From NCBI GenBank assembly GCA_025024175.1, contig QCXZ01000047.1, forward strand, positions 1-64,000: a DNA stretch of 64,000 nucleotides, in the 5' to 3' direction. Of the stretch, positions 1 to 12,800 are shown piece after piece. The number at the start of each line of letters is the position of its first letter. Position 1 is the first letter of the stretch. Origin of the DNA: Rhyzopertha dominica. Its lineage: Eukaryota; Arthropoda; Insecta; Coleoptera; Bostrichidae. The translations under genes and the position numbers were made by a program. The notes below the pieces were generated by a model that saw only the letters and a list, made by a program, of their open reading frames with translations, was not told where the DNA came from and ran no database searches.

Positions 1-1
1 A

Positions 2-379
2 CCTTCTAGTTTCTCTGTAGTTGAAGTAGACCAAAATTTAGTACGTAATTGGACACAATTCTTGAAACCATTTTATAAGGCAAAGTGTCCATTTGCTACG
101 CGTCCCATTACTGAAATAACAGCCACCTGCACCGAATCTCAAACAATTAATTTACGAACAACTTTTAATGGCCCATGGGAGAGCTATGTGATTCGAAACA
201 AAGACAAAATTAATACAAATGCACCTGATCCTCAAGGGTTATATAATAATCGCATTCCAATTTCGAATGAAAAATATAAAAACCTTCAGTGTTTGGGAAG
301 ATTTTGTGGAACAGCCGCCCAGGAATATTACCAAAAATTACCCACAGCAGCTAATGCCAATGATGAGGATTTACTTTAG
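2..379 (+). pseudogene. C-terminal fragment of an insect mobile-element-type protein (partial)
   Basis: The frame is open from the left window edge and ends at a TAG at 377-379, so only the last 125 or so residues are present. Visible pieces include KCPFATRP, FNGPW and a tail with QEYYQKLP. The pattern of an 'NGPW' block followed by 'PIS..KY..LQ' and an acidic end resembles the C-termini of a large, poorly characterised insect protein family that spreads like transposons. That assignment rests on recall of family patterns only. No domain of known function is visible. It could also be the last exon of an ordinary gene; an AATAAA lies near 590. Confidence 0.35.
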
Positions 380-780
380 AAGGTAAAAAATACATATATA
401 CAATTGATAAATATAACTTACATAAAAATAATAACTATTGTTACAGAAACAAACGGATGAATTTGGACTTTGCACGTTCTTGTAATGGAAAAACTATACT
501 TTTCTGGAGTCAATTTTTTTTAAGTTCATTCAAATATTTAATCTTCTAGATGTTTACTTTAATAGTATATACTTTATTGTATTTGTTTAATAAAACAAAT
601 TTCCTTTACCGTGTTGTATTTTGATTATGTCAAGCTGCAAATTTTAAAATTCTATTTTCTCTTAATGTGCAGATATTGACTTTGATCGTTATTCCCGTGT
701 ACTCTTCAATTTAATAAACCTGGTGTTCAGGTAAGTTGCAGGTTGGGTGTAGACATGTAATTCTATTGTATGTTTTTTTT
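380..780. other. AT-rich spacer, no gene seen
   Basis: There is no convincing reading frame. Two AATAAA-like signals occur (near 590 and 713). Otherwise this is AT-rich sequence between two decayed coding fragments. Confidence 0.5.
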
Positions 781-799
781 TATATTATATTCAGTTGCT

Positions 800-1866
800 T
801 CAATAAACGCTGCTATGATACGTCTTCCTGTGAAAACCCCTAACTCCGTTACATCTTTCGCCAGACCGGGAAAAACCAAAAACAAGATCCTATCCAGGAC
901 TGAAACTCCATCTTCACTGCCAATGGCATCAGTATCAGATANCGAACGGGAGGACGAGACGGTGGCAAGAGGAGCTATCAAAAAGGGGCCGTTGTCAACA
1001 GATAGTGAGTACAAGGAGACCAGTACTGCGCACGCTAGAAGATCTGCGCAAGATGATGAACCTGGCGAGGACGTTCCTGTTCGCTCTTCTTACGGAAATC
1101 GCAAGGTATCACAAACGCATTTAGACGAGATTACGGATCAGCTGTTAGTGAGGCTCATGCACCGTTTACCAAATATAAATTACGTTCCACCTTCAGTGGT
1201 TGATACAAGTGTAACAGACGCCCAAGCTGCAACTTCTGTTCAAAGTAATATGCCATTGAAATTTATAGAAAGTAAATCCGTCTTGCCCGAGTTTCATGAT
1301 GATGCGTCCGTACACCCGGTAAAATTTTTGAACAAAATCGAAAATGTGATAAAAACTTATAAGTTAGTCTTTGGTAACTTTTTTTAGAGTTCTCTAGCTG
1401 GTGTCTTGGATTGTTCAAGGGAAATGCCAAATATTGGGCTGAGGCCTTGTTAAGCACGTTTAATGACTTTGAATCTTTCAAAATAGCTTTCTTAAAACAT
1501 TTTTGGAATAACTAAAGGCAAAGAAAAGCTAAATTTGATCTTGAATTTATTAAATATAAATATTCCTATGGTTCGTTCGTTGATTATTTTCTAAAAAGCT
1601 ACTCAAGGCAAATATTTGCAGCCTCCATATTCCGAGTACGAGCTCGTGCAAGTAATTGCTAGAAAATACCCTACTAGTGTTAAATGTGTTTTAATCGGGG
1701 CTCGCACTTCACCCGAAGCTTTGGAACGTCTTAGGTGGGCGGATGATGATTCTTATCTGCCATTTCATTCAATCACAACAAAAATCGACAAAATTTTGTT
1801 AAAAAGTTTAATGAAAGTCATTCCCAACCAGGATTTTCTAAATCACAAAATAATGAGAGACTGGTG
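800..1866 (+). pseudogene. LTR-retrotransposon gag-like fragment (Retrotrans_gag type), frameshifted
   Basis: Residues read in two or more plus-strand frames resemble the capsid region of LTR-retrotransposon Gag. A charged, low-complexity N-terminal part (about 815-1380) contains FHDDASVHPVKFLNKIE. After a frame change near 1385 comes the characteristic GNAKYWAEALL block, then FESFKIAFLKHFW, and after another break VQVIARKYPTSV. In the family these blocks form the helical capsid core. No CCHC zinc knuckle, protease or reverse transcriptase follows, so only a dead gag piece remains. One ambiguous base lies at 942. Assignment to the Ty3/gypsy side is inference. Confidence 0.55.
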
Positions 1867-2179
1867 AATGTAGCTCAGGTATATTGGGAGGAAGATCAAA
1901 ATATTCCGAATAGCAATAGTTTGTCGGAAAACTGAGATTCCCCTCATCTATTGGTTCGAGTTTGTGGGGTACATCAATAATTCAAAACAGAGCAATACGT
2001 TTTGTGTTGTTAATAATCCTCAAGAGGATCTTCTGTTTAATTGTGATTACGATCACAAAGATATGAAGTCGCTTAACATTAAGATGGTACATTGTTCTAT
2101 TCGTCACGCTCAGGCTAACAATTCCGAAAGAACTGTGCGTGAACTTTTGATAAGGATAAAAGGCAGAATTCACATATAG

Positions 2180-2570
2180 AATGTCGAGATGCTAATAATA
2201 GATACTCTGATAAAGATACAGGGCCCTTTGTTGTAATTATTGAAGCTTCTGAAAAACTAAATATGAATATTGGTAAGATAAGTCAGCTTAAAATTGCTAA
2301 AGAGCAACTTAATAATAATGCTACTGACATAGTTAAATTGAAAATAAAAGGTAATAATCTGATTGCCAGTGAATTCTCATTTTTTTGCGGCTAGCAGGTT
2401 TACTTCTCACAAAGGGTTGAAAGATAGAGAACATTACAACGTGGTTTCATGTAAGGGTATAATTAGACATGTGTATATTGATTATGATACTGAACTGAGT
2501 TACTTAAAAATATAGCATCTCGCTTCTCGTAGAATTATCTAATGACAAATGATCAAGGCAATTTCTAGTT
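2180..2570 (+). pseudogene. LINE ORF1-like (jockey-type nucleic-acid-binding protein) fragment
   Basis: The frame has a TGPFVVIIEA block, then NIGKISQLKIAK and, after a further frame change, VSCKGIIRHVYID. This order (GPF-V-I-E, N-I-G, then a K-G-I-R-V block) is the core of insect jockey-type ORF1/Gag proteins, which bind the element's RNA. Stops and frame changes interrupt it, and no zinc knuckles or ORF2 follow. It directly follows the gag-like fragment, but the two belong to different element types as far as I can tell. Confidence 0.4.
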
Positions 2571-3254
2571 TTAGTTGTAACGTGAGTGAAAAAGGCAAGT
2601 NCGGCTTTCAGAAATTTATAGAAGGGTCGTAAAAAGGGGGATGTGTACAAAGACACGAAGTATTTAATATTTTTAAAAAATTTTGCAACATACATAATTT
2701 GAATTTCAAAAGTCTACCACCACCTACATTCCTAAATTGCCTTAGATTTCTAGAAAATCCTTAAGCATTGATATAATTATCCAAATATACTAGTGGTTAG
2801 TCGATAAAAGGGAAAATTCAATTCTATATAGTTAGCTACTGTTAAACAATCCACAATCCTGTGCTAAAATACCCTGATAAAAAAACTCCAATCAGATCTC
2901 GGACCTTAGTGTGAGAGTTCGGGTGCAAGTAATAGATTTGGTGAGGATAATAAGAAAATTATTAGCTTCGACACGACACTGCTCCATAAATAACCATCTA
3001 AACAAACATTTTAACCAATATCGGTTTGCTTAATGGTAGGTCGGTTCATTAAAAAGAGATTCAGCTCTCAGTTAATTTATAAACGCAAAAATGCTTGGTG
3101 AAAGTGAATCCAAACCATCAGATTTTTGATTTAAAAACACTCATATTTTATCCTAGTTTCTAGTTGACGCTTACTAAATGTTTCGACCTTAAAAAAATAA
3201 AAATCGTTTGCTGATTCGAATTCGAGTCCGAAAACGTTCTATATCGCAAACTGG

Positions 3255-3572
3255 CTAATTTCCTACAAACAGATAAGAATAGCCAAGCCAAATAATAAAG
3301 TGACAGCAATCCAAGGTAGGTAAGATCCGAACAAAGCGTTGTCCGGCAAACCCTTGTTCGGATCTTTGAACCTTCTTGTAGCTGCTTTTCTCATCGTAAA
3401 GTACAATGAGAAAATTGGCTACAAGGCCCCGGATTGCTGTCACCCGCGGATAAAACGTTAAAATCGGTATATTAACGGCTAAATACACAAAGATAACAAA
3501 CGTTGATAAGATTGCGGACTCCAACCAGATATAAGTAACAGTACACTGTAAAACCATATATTCTTTGCGCAA
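3255..3572 (-). other. Hydrophobic open frame over nested inverted repeats, unrecognised
   Basis: A minus-strand frame of 105 codons has one clear hydrophobic segment (about residues 18-38, ESAILSTFVIFVYLAV) and a second in the neighbouring frame. I do not recognise the product. The same DNA carries nested inverted repeats: 13-bp arms at 3300-3312 and 3431-3443, and 11-bp arms (GATCCGAACAA) at 3324-3334 and 3354-3364. The frame may therefore be incidental to a fold-back element. It could be a chemoreceptor exon, but no family signature supports that. Confidence 0.2.
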
Positions 3573-3628
3573 AAATATTAAGATTTAACCAAACTTTTCT
3601 TAGTCAAAAATCAAGTATTAACAAGGAT

Positions 3629-4442
3629 ACAGGGTGTTAAACTTCAGATTTTGTTTTAAATTATGTTAATAACTTTTGGAAAAATTGTAGTATTTGAATA
3701 AAGTTTAGTATACGGGTCTTTTTTGAGCCAACGAATACTACTAGTTGTATGTGACGTCTTCTATGGTACTTCAAGCGGGTTAAAAATGGCATAGATTTTT
3801 AGTATTCTCCATATAATACTTTTTTGACAGGTATAAATGTCCCTCCCTTTTCCACAAAAATTGTATACTTTGTAGAAGTCTTTATCACTTACCTTTGAGA
3901 TATTTTACTATTGATTAATGCACGTCAGCGTTTCAGGTAGGTTTTGATTAAAAAAGGTTAAAGGCAGAGAACAATAAAGAGGTAAACTTTATTTTAAACA
4001 CATATTGCACAACAATTAATAAAAAAAGGAGTCTACTCTTGACAATAGGTGCTCGAGATGGTTTCCATTTATTTAAACACATTTTCGAATCAGTTTGTTA
4101 AACAATTGCCGAATTTTAAACAACAAATTTTCGTCCCGAAGAGATGCCACACAAATATTAATCCTTTGCCATAACTCCTCACGAGAATTTATGGCTTTTT
4201 TGTACACAAGCAATTTTAGGTACCCTGAGCGCAAAGATCCAAAGAGGCTTCGCGCAAGCCAATCCCACGGCCAATCCAACGCCCAAGAAATGCGTATTTA
4301 AGTAGCTTCTAACCGCTCCACAGTGGTACAGGTAGCTCAAAAAGGTGGCCAAAATAGACTTCTTGCCAAATAAGCATAATAAGTTTAGACCCAGGGGAAA
4401 TGCATACAAAATGACATATACAGGCAAAACGACACACCCTGT
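3629..4442 (-). mobile_element. Tc1/mariner-type DDE transposon, internally deleted
   Basis: Both ends carry the same short terminal inverted repeat, ACAGGGTGT: inward from 3629 on the left and from 4442 on the right (read on the minus strand). About 0.8 kb lies between, including the broken C-terminal end of a transposase (listed separately). The N-terminal half and most of the catalytic core are gone from the right side, so this is a non-autonomous deletion derivative. ACAGGGTGT-type ends are common in arthropod IS630/Tc1/mariner relatives. I could not define a clean target-site duplication. Confidence 0.55.
4073..4350 (-). pseudogene. DDE transposase C-terminal remnant (Tc1/mariner relative)
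   Basis: In one minus-strand frame the DNA reads HCGAVRSYLNTHF; after a frame change it continues with SGYLKLLVYKKAINSREELW and ends LIRKCV at a stop at 4073. This matches the usual order 'HYG..VR.YLN..FPGRWIG', 'SPDL.PLDFFLWGYLKS.VY' and 'ELRQRI' of arthropod DDE transposases. The block with the last catalytic acidic residue (normally SPDLTPLD) is degraded to RSLFGSLRS. It sits just inside the right inverted repeat of the element. It is certainly non-functional. Confidence 0.6.
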
Positions 4443-4660
4443 GCAAATAAGAAGCCACGCGCTTTAAAAATTGCAGAAGTTGCTCAATTATTAACAGTAC
4501 TGGGTGGTTTTTACAGTGAATTTAAAATTTTATGTGTTCGTTTTAGATATGAACGTATTTTTCGCGATTTGTGGACAAAATGACACCCATTGTGCCGATA
4601 AAATTACACAGTGTTTCATTTTGTCTGTATTGGTCTTTTCAGGGATTACAATTATCGCCA

Positions 4661-4800
4661 TGCCTCGAAGATACCAAAGATGTACAACCCGGCAATCGTG
4701 GAGCAGTAGGCTATGGATGTAATTGCAGACAACAAAATGGGCTGACTTCTTGCATCCAGAACATGTGGCTAATACAACATACCAAAGGATTGGGCAGGGT
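4661..4800 (+). pseudogene. Pogo-type transposase N-terminal helix-turn-helix remnant
   Basis: The frame begins MPRRYQR, followed by TRQSWS. After a one-base frame change it reads AMDVIADNKMG, a stop, LLASRTCG, a stop, and YNIPKDW. The order 'MPR.Y.R...RQSW', 'AM..I..NKMG..LAS...G' and 'IP' is that of the pipsqueak/CENP-B-like DNA-binding domain at the start of pogo/tigger-like transposases and their domesticated relatives. At least two in-frame stops make it dead. No catalytic domain follows. Confidence 0.45.
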
Positions 4801-4964
4801 AAATTAACATTTTCTTTGCTTTGGATTAACGCGCATTAACGGCTTTATTCATAGTTTCAACAGAGACCGCAAGAGAGCAACAGAGACATATCACTTACCT
4901 CGTGAGCCCGGCCCTTAAATTAAAAAATAATAACTTATACTTGAAAGTGAGAATTTAGGATGGC

Positions 4965-5027
4965 AATGCCATCTGTCAGCATTACACTGACATGATGACA
5001 AAGCCACCTAGCTGCCTTTTAACTTAT
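4965..5027 (+). repeat. Dispersed repeat, GACAAAGCCACCTAG family, copy 1
   Basis: This carries the phrases ATGCCATCTGTCAGCATTAC and GACATGATGACAAAGCCACC, which recur with local rearrangements near 18.7 kb, 23.5-23.8 kb and 59.6 kb (and in their mirror copies). It is an interspersed repeat of unknown class, perhaps a MITE or SINE. Confidence 0.6.
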
Positions 5028-5029
5028 AC

Positions 5030-6808
5030 TTATTTTGCGTTCATCACTGTAACCATAATACAACTATCTTTTTGAAACCATCTGATTTTTTATATCTAAA
5101 ATGTTTGACATATTGATTAATATTTAATCCTAGTACAGTGGTGGTACTATATGCTGAAGCTAATATGATGCAAATTTCTACTTTCATAGAACCTACAGAT
5201 ATCTTTGGATTTATAGTTACTAGATAATAGCTATTAATGTGCAGAAAGTTACCAACATTGTACCGAAGGGGGGGCGGGGGAAGCAGCTGCCTCCCCCTGG
5301 CCCTGGGTTGCCAACTCTGGGCCCTTCCAATTTCCCATACATTTAGGTGGTTAATTATGTGTGTACACCTAAAAATTGTCTTATTTACAAAATTGTAGAT
5401 ACAGTAAAATTTATAGGCAAGAGTATTTCACAATTTTCATCCAGAACTCATATTTGACCCTTGAAAATGACCTTCTCTAATAAGTCGTTGTCAAATGGTT
5501 TCCAAGCTTAATCGATGCCATGTGCGTTTTGTTCTTGTTGTTACGAATCGTAACAGGCAGATATAGCTTTAAAAAACGTCCTAACACGGTTTCTGCTTAG
5601 TTCTTCTACCTTTTCCTATAAAGATTGTTCAACTAACTACTGTTATATGGAATCACATCAGAATCTGTTATATATTCGGTGATAACTCTAACTTTTGTAC
5701 CAATTTTCTAAATTCACATTACATTTTAACAATTAATACAAAAAACAAAAATAAAAAACTAAAAATCCATCCGAACTCACGTTAATGAAAGTCAATTTAT
5801 TTAATATAAGTTTTAGGAATCCAGTAAAAACATCATCAGCACGAATTAAAACCCGGTGTGTTATTAAAAATGCAATTAAATATATTTCAGGTTATTTAAA
5901 TGAAGCAATGCACTGGCGATTTAAGAAGCTTGGCTTGACGCATAAGGCTGAGGCATTAATAGTGTTAGTTATCCATCGAGTTTCATTCCCTGGGGAGTAA
6001 AAATTACCACAATTATTGTATCTTTAGCACCTATACATATGAACTCCCAGCTTAAACTTCTAAAGCTTTTATGGTATAAGAAGTTGAAACCGTACTAAAA
6101 GCGCATCGGTTAATGCATTACTTTTTGATATGTGTTAATTCTGAATCAGAAATCGTGCTCCTATTAGTAGAACTTTTAAGGTGAAATTTATGTTCCTTTG
6201 GTACTTCGTATAATATCATTACACATTGTGTGGATCACGGATCTTTATTCTCCCAAATAAAATGTATCAACCAATTTTTTAGTTAAACGCGAGAGCGATG
6301 CAACTGAACCTCACCTAACTGAGTTCATCAATAACGGACTTTGTAATAAAGGGGNTTTGTATGATCAGTNNACATAGAAAGCATATAAATAATTTGGGTC
6401 TTTATTCCACCGAAGATATTTTAAGTCACCTATATCTTANAAACATTTATTATTTCTGTTGAATTATACTCTACAGGACGTTCCTGCTTTGCCCCCCCCC
6501 CCTAGACCAAAAGCTGCGTACGCCCATGAATAGGGATATCCTTAGTTTTAGGTGTTTTCCCTCTGTGTCGATTTTAGTACAGCTAAAACGCTGTAGAGAG
6601 CTCTTATAGTCTGAAACAAAAAAAAACTTTTATTAACTATCGCTCAATATACACAATAATGTATTCTTTCTACTTCTTTATTAGTAAATTGCTCACAATG
6701 CATTGTGTGATGTTATCCCATTTCANTTAATATCGCAGAAAATAGCTAATCTTTGTACTTGATGTATTTATTAACGTTTCTGCAATTTCAAAGGCATTTG
6801 CATTCTAA
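5030..6808. other. No gene recognised
   Basis: This is AT-rich sequence with short poly-G and poly-C tracts (near 5268 and 6490) and several ambiguous bases (about 6355-6440). A 71-codon plus frame at 5785-6000 has no recognisable motif. It may include introns or 3' flank of OR-B, or transposon debris. Confidence 0.4.
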
Positions 6809-9800
6809 TTATTGTAAGCGATATAAGAAAGTATATCTTATAAATCCCATTTTCGAAGACGCTCTGACGTCTGTCAATATTTTGTTATTGTCATCTATTA
6901 GTTTTGCCAAAAAAGCCAATATAAAATTATAACAATATAGGCGCTGTAGAAAAAGTATAGTACATTACTCGAGTTGTAAGGCAATAACGCACTCGTGGTA
7001 ACTTGTCACTTCTGCGCAATATGCTTCTTAAAACTCTCGTTTTAATATCGTTAAGATACTGTAGAAACACATACCCACAGTATATAAGGTGTCCTAAGCG
7101 GATATGATGGAAATATATAGACGGCTTGTTCTTTTTGGGCAAACAGTATAAACAGCAAAATTGTCTGCCTATTTTCCTTATTCCAGTAATACCACCGGCA
7201 TTTATACAGTTCATCAGCGAATTCTTCGAACTAAAACAAACCAACGCCTATAGTACTAGTAACAATAATAACAGGCACTCACCCCATATGATAAAAGTTC
7301 TCCTGTAATACAGTATACACACTGCATACCGAAAAAGCTGGCTAAAAATATGCTTAACGTTGGAACTCGGTCCTAAAATGCGTAAGATAATTGCGTTTTT
7401 AATTATACCATTACCTCTGATAGCGCATACAGAACATATGAATACTTGTAAACGTATGTACCCTCGCGGAAATAACTAAATTTTTATGTAATATTTGAGC
7501 TCTGCTTTGGAGGAATAGTAAAGTCCATATATCATCTAGGAACTTTAGAAGATAGCACCACCGTCGTTGTAAGATAGGGTGATTTTAATTAAACCTTAAG
7601 TTTTATTTTCATTCAGTTTATTGTCATAAGTATAAAATCAGTGTAAAATAACAATGTTACACTGTTACTTGTTTGTCTGCTCTAAATGACCTTAAATTTC
7701 TGCTAATCGAAAGTTGACCAATAAATTGAGTAAAGATCAAGCTGTGGTAAGCTCAAAAACACCTAAAACGTAAATGCAAATTGTGAAACAGTATTTAATT
7801 TAAAAAATGAGCACCTAATCTCTAACCTTATTCGTGTTGTAACTGCTCAGAGAATATCTAAACTTTATATTACATACTTCTACGTCACGTCCTCCTATTG
7901 CATGATCATTATTATATGTTTCACTCTGAATAACATGACAAAAAAGAGCAAAAAATGTAAAAATCTTAAACTTGTAAGTTACCGTTATTCACTGGTGATC
8001 GTTATCCTTTTAAGAGGAGCTATCCTTAGTTATTAGCTTACCTGATACGAAATATATAGGCACAGGGAAAATGACACGGCCGCAGTCAAAACAAGTGGTA
8101 TCAGTCTACTTCCACCAAAAGTTTGTTTTACTTTCTCAGCATACCTAAAATGACCGAGAACCTAAAACCCTAAAGCTCTAGTCGTTATATCCTTTTACAA
8201 CATACCTGCTTAGTTTCAGATGCTGCTTCACAATAACAACTAGCCTGTGCTTTATAAATGCATTGAGACGCTTTTCTTCCATACATTTCGTTCTTGCAGA
8301 TGTCTGTTTTAGATACTCGGTCAGTAAAGCCATCTGAATATGGCCGTGTATGCATGCATAGAAAAACATAAACGAATATATGAAAACTATTCCGTATGCT
8401 GCCATTGTTTGTATTATAAATGCTGCCAAAAAGATCACAAGCAGCCTACGATTGTTTCTGGAAATCATCGGCCACTCTGGGTGAATCCTGAAGTGTACTG
8501 ATCCATAACATAAGACAATGATGCTTAAAAAACCAATATACAGAAGCTCTTTAAGAATGTGATTCCATCGGAAATAGTTATACAAAACCGCTTCAGGTGC
8601 ACCTTCAATAGACCAGAAGTGTTGGTTCATCATGGTGTCCATGTCAGTAATATCTTGCTTCACCCTATCAACAAGAGCCACGGTAATTAGTTCCTAAAAA
8701 AAAAACTTGGCTTTACCCTATTTCCATATGCAATACATTTTTATCTTGTTCGCACTAGACGCCACGCACAATAAAGCATGCTGCACTGTTACCAGGTTTC
8801 CAGCTTTAATATAAGATCTGCTATTCTTAGGCTTAATATACTGTTTTCATGTTTTAAATTAGAAATTTCATTCAGGCTCAATCAGCAATAAAATGTATTA
8901 TTTGTGGGGATATTTTGTATGTATTTGAATTTGGCGCGTAATTCTATCTAGTTACTTCTATTGCCAATCAGTTGGTAACCTTTTAGAGACGTGTGATTGG
9001 TGATGTGAAGAGGTGGGATTATGATTATGAATATGAAGTTGTTTTCTTACTTCGCAAGGAAGTTGGCTTATGGTTTTGCTGGCTGGGTTTAGTTTTAGTA
9101 TTAAAGTATTATGTACATCAAGACGCAAGTAAAGTGTTAGTTAAAAATAAATATTGTGGTATTGTTTGACTGTAGATACACCCCCTACATATTAACTTTA
9201 TTCAATACAGCATTTGGCGTATGATAATATTTATGGTTGGTACTATTTTGTATATAGTCTTAACTGGTTGGTTGAGTGTCACCGTTTGTAAAGCTGAAAA
9301 AACGCCAAACTTTACTATTAAGGATCAGAATAGGTTTTGATGTTAAAGTTCTAGAGTTTATGATTAAAATGGTTGCAAAATGTGTTATATCTCAGAAACA
9401 TGTTTAATTTACTTATACCGCTCTGCTTTCCACCGGCCTTAATAACAAATTTATTTATTTATTTAGTTTGCATTGATCGGTACAAGACGGGCCCAAAAAC
9501 GTACCGACCCAATAATTAAGTTATAAACTTAAGACTATTATATACTTAATTATTACAATCAAATATTAAATAAAGTTTACAAATCACCCAAGAATGAATT
9601 AAACAAAAGAGTAGCATGCATAATAGAAAACCCCGTTTTACCTTTCATAGCTAACTCTTACTTAAGCTACCTGAAAAATAATGTAAGAAATTAAATGAAT
9701 TTCCTAGACTGTGGTATACATAACATGTATTTCGGTTATTTCAAAAACAACATGAGTCAAAAGATACGGTTTTGAGTTATTCTCAAAAAACTGTTTTTAT

Positions 9801-12800
9801 AGCCATTTAGGAGGAAATATCTTGAACTAACATTTTAATAATATCAAATTGCTTTGTACTTTATGTTTTTGGTTTATTCAACTGACCTATGTTGTTTCTG
9901 AAAAGAATGAAAAAAATTTTTATTTGGAAATTTTTATTTTCACAAATAACTCAAAATAACAAGATAAGAGTATTTATCTTCGCAAGTTGCATCCATAGTA
10001 GGCCACTGCAGAATTTCTTCAAAGAATAATCTTCTTTCTTCCGGTATATAATCCATCAGCATGCGAATATCTTCAACTTTTTTTCTTGTTAATTGGAACT
10101 TTGCCATTTGGATAGGCGCAGATTGTTGGTAATGGTGAACTTCTATTACTTATTTTAAATTTGAAGATATTTTCTTGCCTACCGAATCTTCCGACAAACA
10201 GTTCTTTTTGTAATAGGTAGGCCACCATTTTTTGAATTTAATAACATCAAAAGTGTCCACCATTTTGACAAAAAAAAATTTGTGTCGTGTAGAGTTTTCT
10301 ATCATTTCGGTGTATTCCTTCGGATTATAAACACGGTCACATTTTTTAATGACTCTCTTTATCATAGCAAAGTTTCAGTCATTCGGCAAAAGAGAATGGC
10401 CGCGCTGTGGGAAGTATATAGTCTCAAATCTTCCCTTTTCCGCCAACGAAAGCAGAAATATAATTACAGTGTGGTTTCGGTTTTGGGCGGCACAGCTGTC
10501 GGAGAAAAGATGAAGATGCTTTACTTCAGTCGATACTTCAGAGTTAATGTAATCCAAAAGAAAGGAGGCAACTTCATTGGGGNCTTTACGGGCTTGACCC
10601 TCGTGGTATGTTCTATTTCCTTGATTTTTTTAATGTTATGAATTCCAAAGACGTTATAGCTTAGTTGACGTAAATAAAAACTGTCCTGCACAGGCACAAC
10701 CGGGAGCTGGAGACATTNTGCCACATACANTGGGATCGGCNTTGCATATCTCTGTAATTTCCGTCATTTTATTNTAAAACTTTTTTGCNCGTCTTTTATG
10801 TACAGATAATTCCGCAATAGCCACTCGNTTTGCTGTCTCGTTTAATTAATTTTTACTTCTAATTGTTCACATTCGTAGCACGTGTCTACCTGAGGTCGCG
10901 CAAAAGAAAGATAAATAAAAATAAAACTTCTACTTGACTGACTTATTATCAGGAAACTGAGCACAAAATAAGTCATACATTCAGTTTTTTGTCTAAGTAA
11001 AACTTCTCTTTCCTGTATAATGTGCAATCTTAGTGGGAAAACTAGAAATGTGTTTGATCTGTTCCACTATTAGGCTAGCCCTTTCGGCCCTGACGGTGGC
11101 ATTTGCCACCACCAGGTTTTGTTCTGTACCGTGAACAAGTGTAGTTGCTATGTCTACTACCAGATGTCACTACTAGAAGGTTGTCTAAATAACTACTTCA
11201 TAGATTTCTACATCAGAGAATTTCAGTAATTGTGTATGGCTGTTATCGTGAACTGTGGAAGCATGGATCCTGATAACCTAAAATATTTGTATGGTAAGTA
11301 CCTGTAATTCTACATTGTAAAGAAGTTCAGATCTTGTTTTGCATATTATGTAAAGTATTAGATTCATGGATGATAGTATTAGTGTTATTATTGTGATTTT
11401 TCCAGAGATAGTCTCGGTGATGGAGCCTTGAAATTCATTGCGCAATTGCCACCACCAGGTTTTGGCGGAAACCAAAAGCNACAGCACCTATTTAGCTGTT
11501 TTTCTTTTTCAGGCGATGATGGCATACCTCCTATGAATTTTTATTCAAAACTAAACACGTTGTCCAAGAAAGTGACCTTGAGGGACGCAGAAGCTGCCAT
11601 ATTAGCTTTGCCGGACTCTGACATAGAAGATAATGGTGAATTAGCTCCTGTTCAGCGAAACGTTGATGAAGAAATTGAGTTAGATGCTGAACAAGAGGAT
11701 GAAGAAGTAGACGAAGAAGAGAATAAACATGAAGACCATGAGGATAACATCCCGTTATCTGAATTAGCGAAACGATTGCAGTCAAATTCAAAAAAAAAAG
11801 GACGTGACTTGGGTGGAAACCCCTTTTTCACCACCACAAATAGTTTACAACCCACCAGAACATAATGATGAGAACGCTAACGAAAATCAAACTCCATTGA
11901 TGTATTTTTCTAAGTATTTTCCAAATGAAATATTCACAGAACTAGCAGAAAAAACCAATATGTATTCCTTACAGAAAAGTGGGCGAAATATCAACACGAA
12001 TGAACAAGAAATTCGAAAACTTGTAGCTCTCCATATTTTATGGGCATAGTTCGTTTCCCTAGGTTACGAATGTACTGGACACCTGCCACAAGAATCCAGT
12101 TTGTGGATAATATTCATTTATCCCGCAATAGGTTCGAGTCTCTAAGAAATAACCTACACATGTCAATGAAGACCATAGTAATAACGACAAACTTTGGAAA
12201 GTACGGCCAGTTGTGAGCTCTTTTGAAAAACGATGTGAGGACCTTCAGATAGAAGAAAATCTTTGCATAGATGAGTCGATAATTCCATTCAAGGGACAGC
12301 TGTCGGTAAAGCAGTATCTGAAAGGCAAACCAAACCCATGGGGGGTAAAAGTGTACATGCTTTGTGGTGCTTCTGGTATTATTTATCGCTCGATTATTTA
12401 TCAAGGCTCCACCACTCTCTCCATAGATATTCAAGAGAAATACTCAGCAACCAATGGGTTGGTGACATTTTTATCCAACAGAATTCCTCAAAATGCAGGA
12501 CATAAATTGTTTTGTGACAATTACTTCACATCCCTATTATTGCTGCAGGAGTTATTAGAGAAGGGAATTTTCGTGGCAGGAACCGTTCGTGCTAATAGGC
12601 TGGATAAGTGTCCTCTGAAATCTGAGAGTCAGCTAAAAAAAACTGGCCGTGGCAGCAATGATTCTCTCATTACAGAGGATAAAAGAATTGTAGCGGTTCG
12701 TTGGTACGACAATAAAGTTGTAAACTTGGCATCTAATTTTGTGGGGATTGAACCAGAAGGTGAGATTTGAGAAGATGGGACAGAAAAGAAGGCCAGTTTA

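Noticed and set aside
5785..6000. 71-codon plus-strand frame as a coding exon
   Set aside because: No recognisable motif, no splice context and no homology to any other piece in the window.
11531..11855. Minus-strand frames rich in Ser/Leu over the piggyBac region
   Set aside because: They are antisense shadows of the acidic N-terminal part of the transposase.
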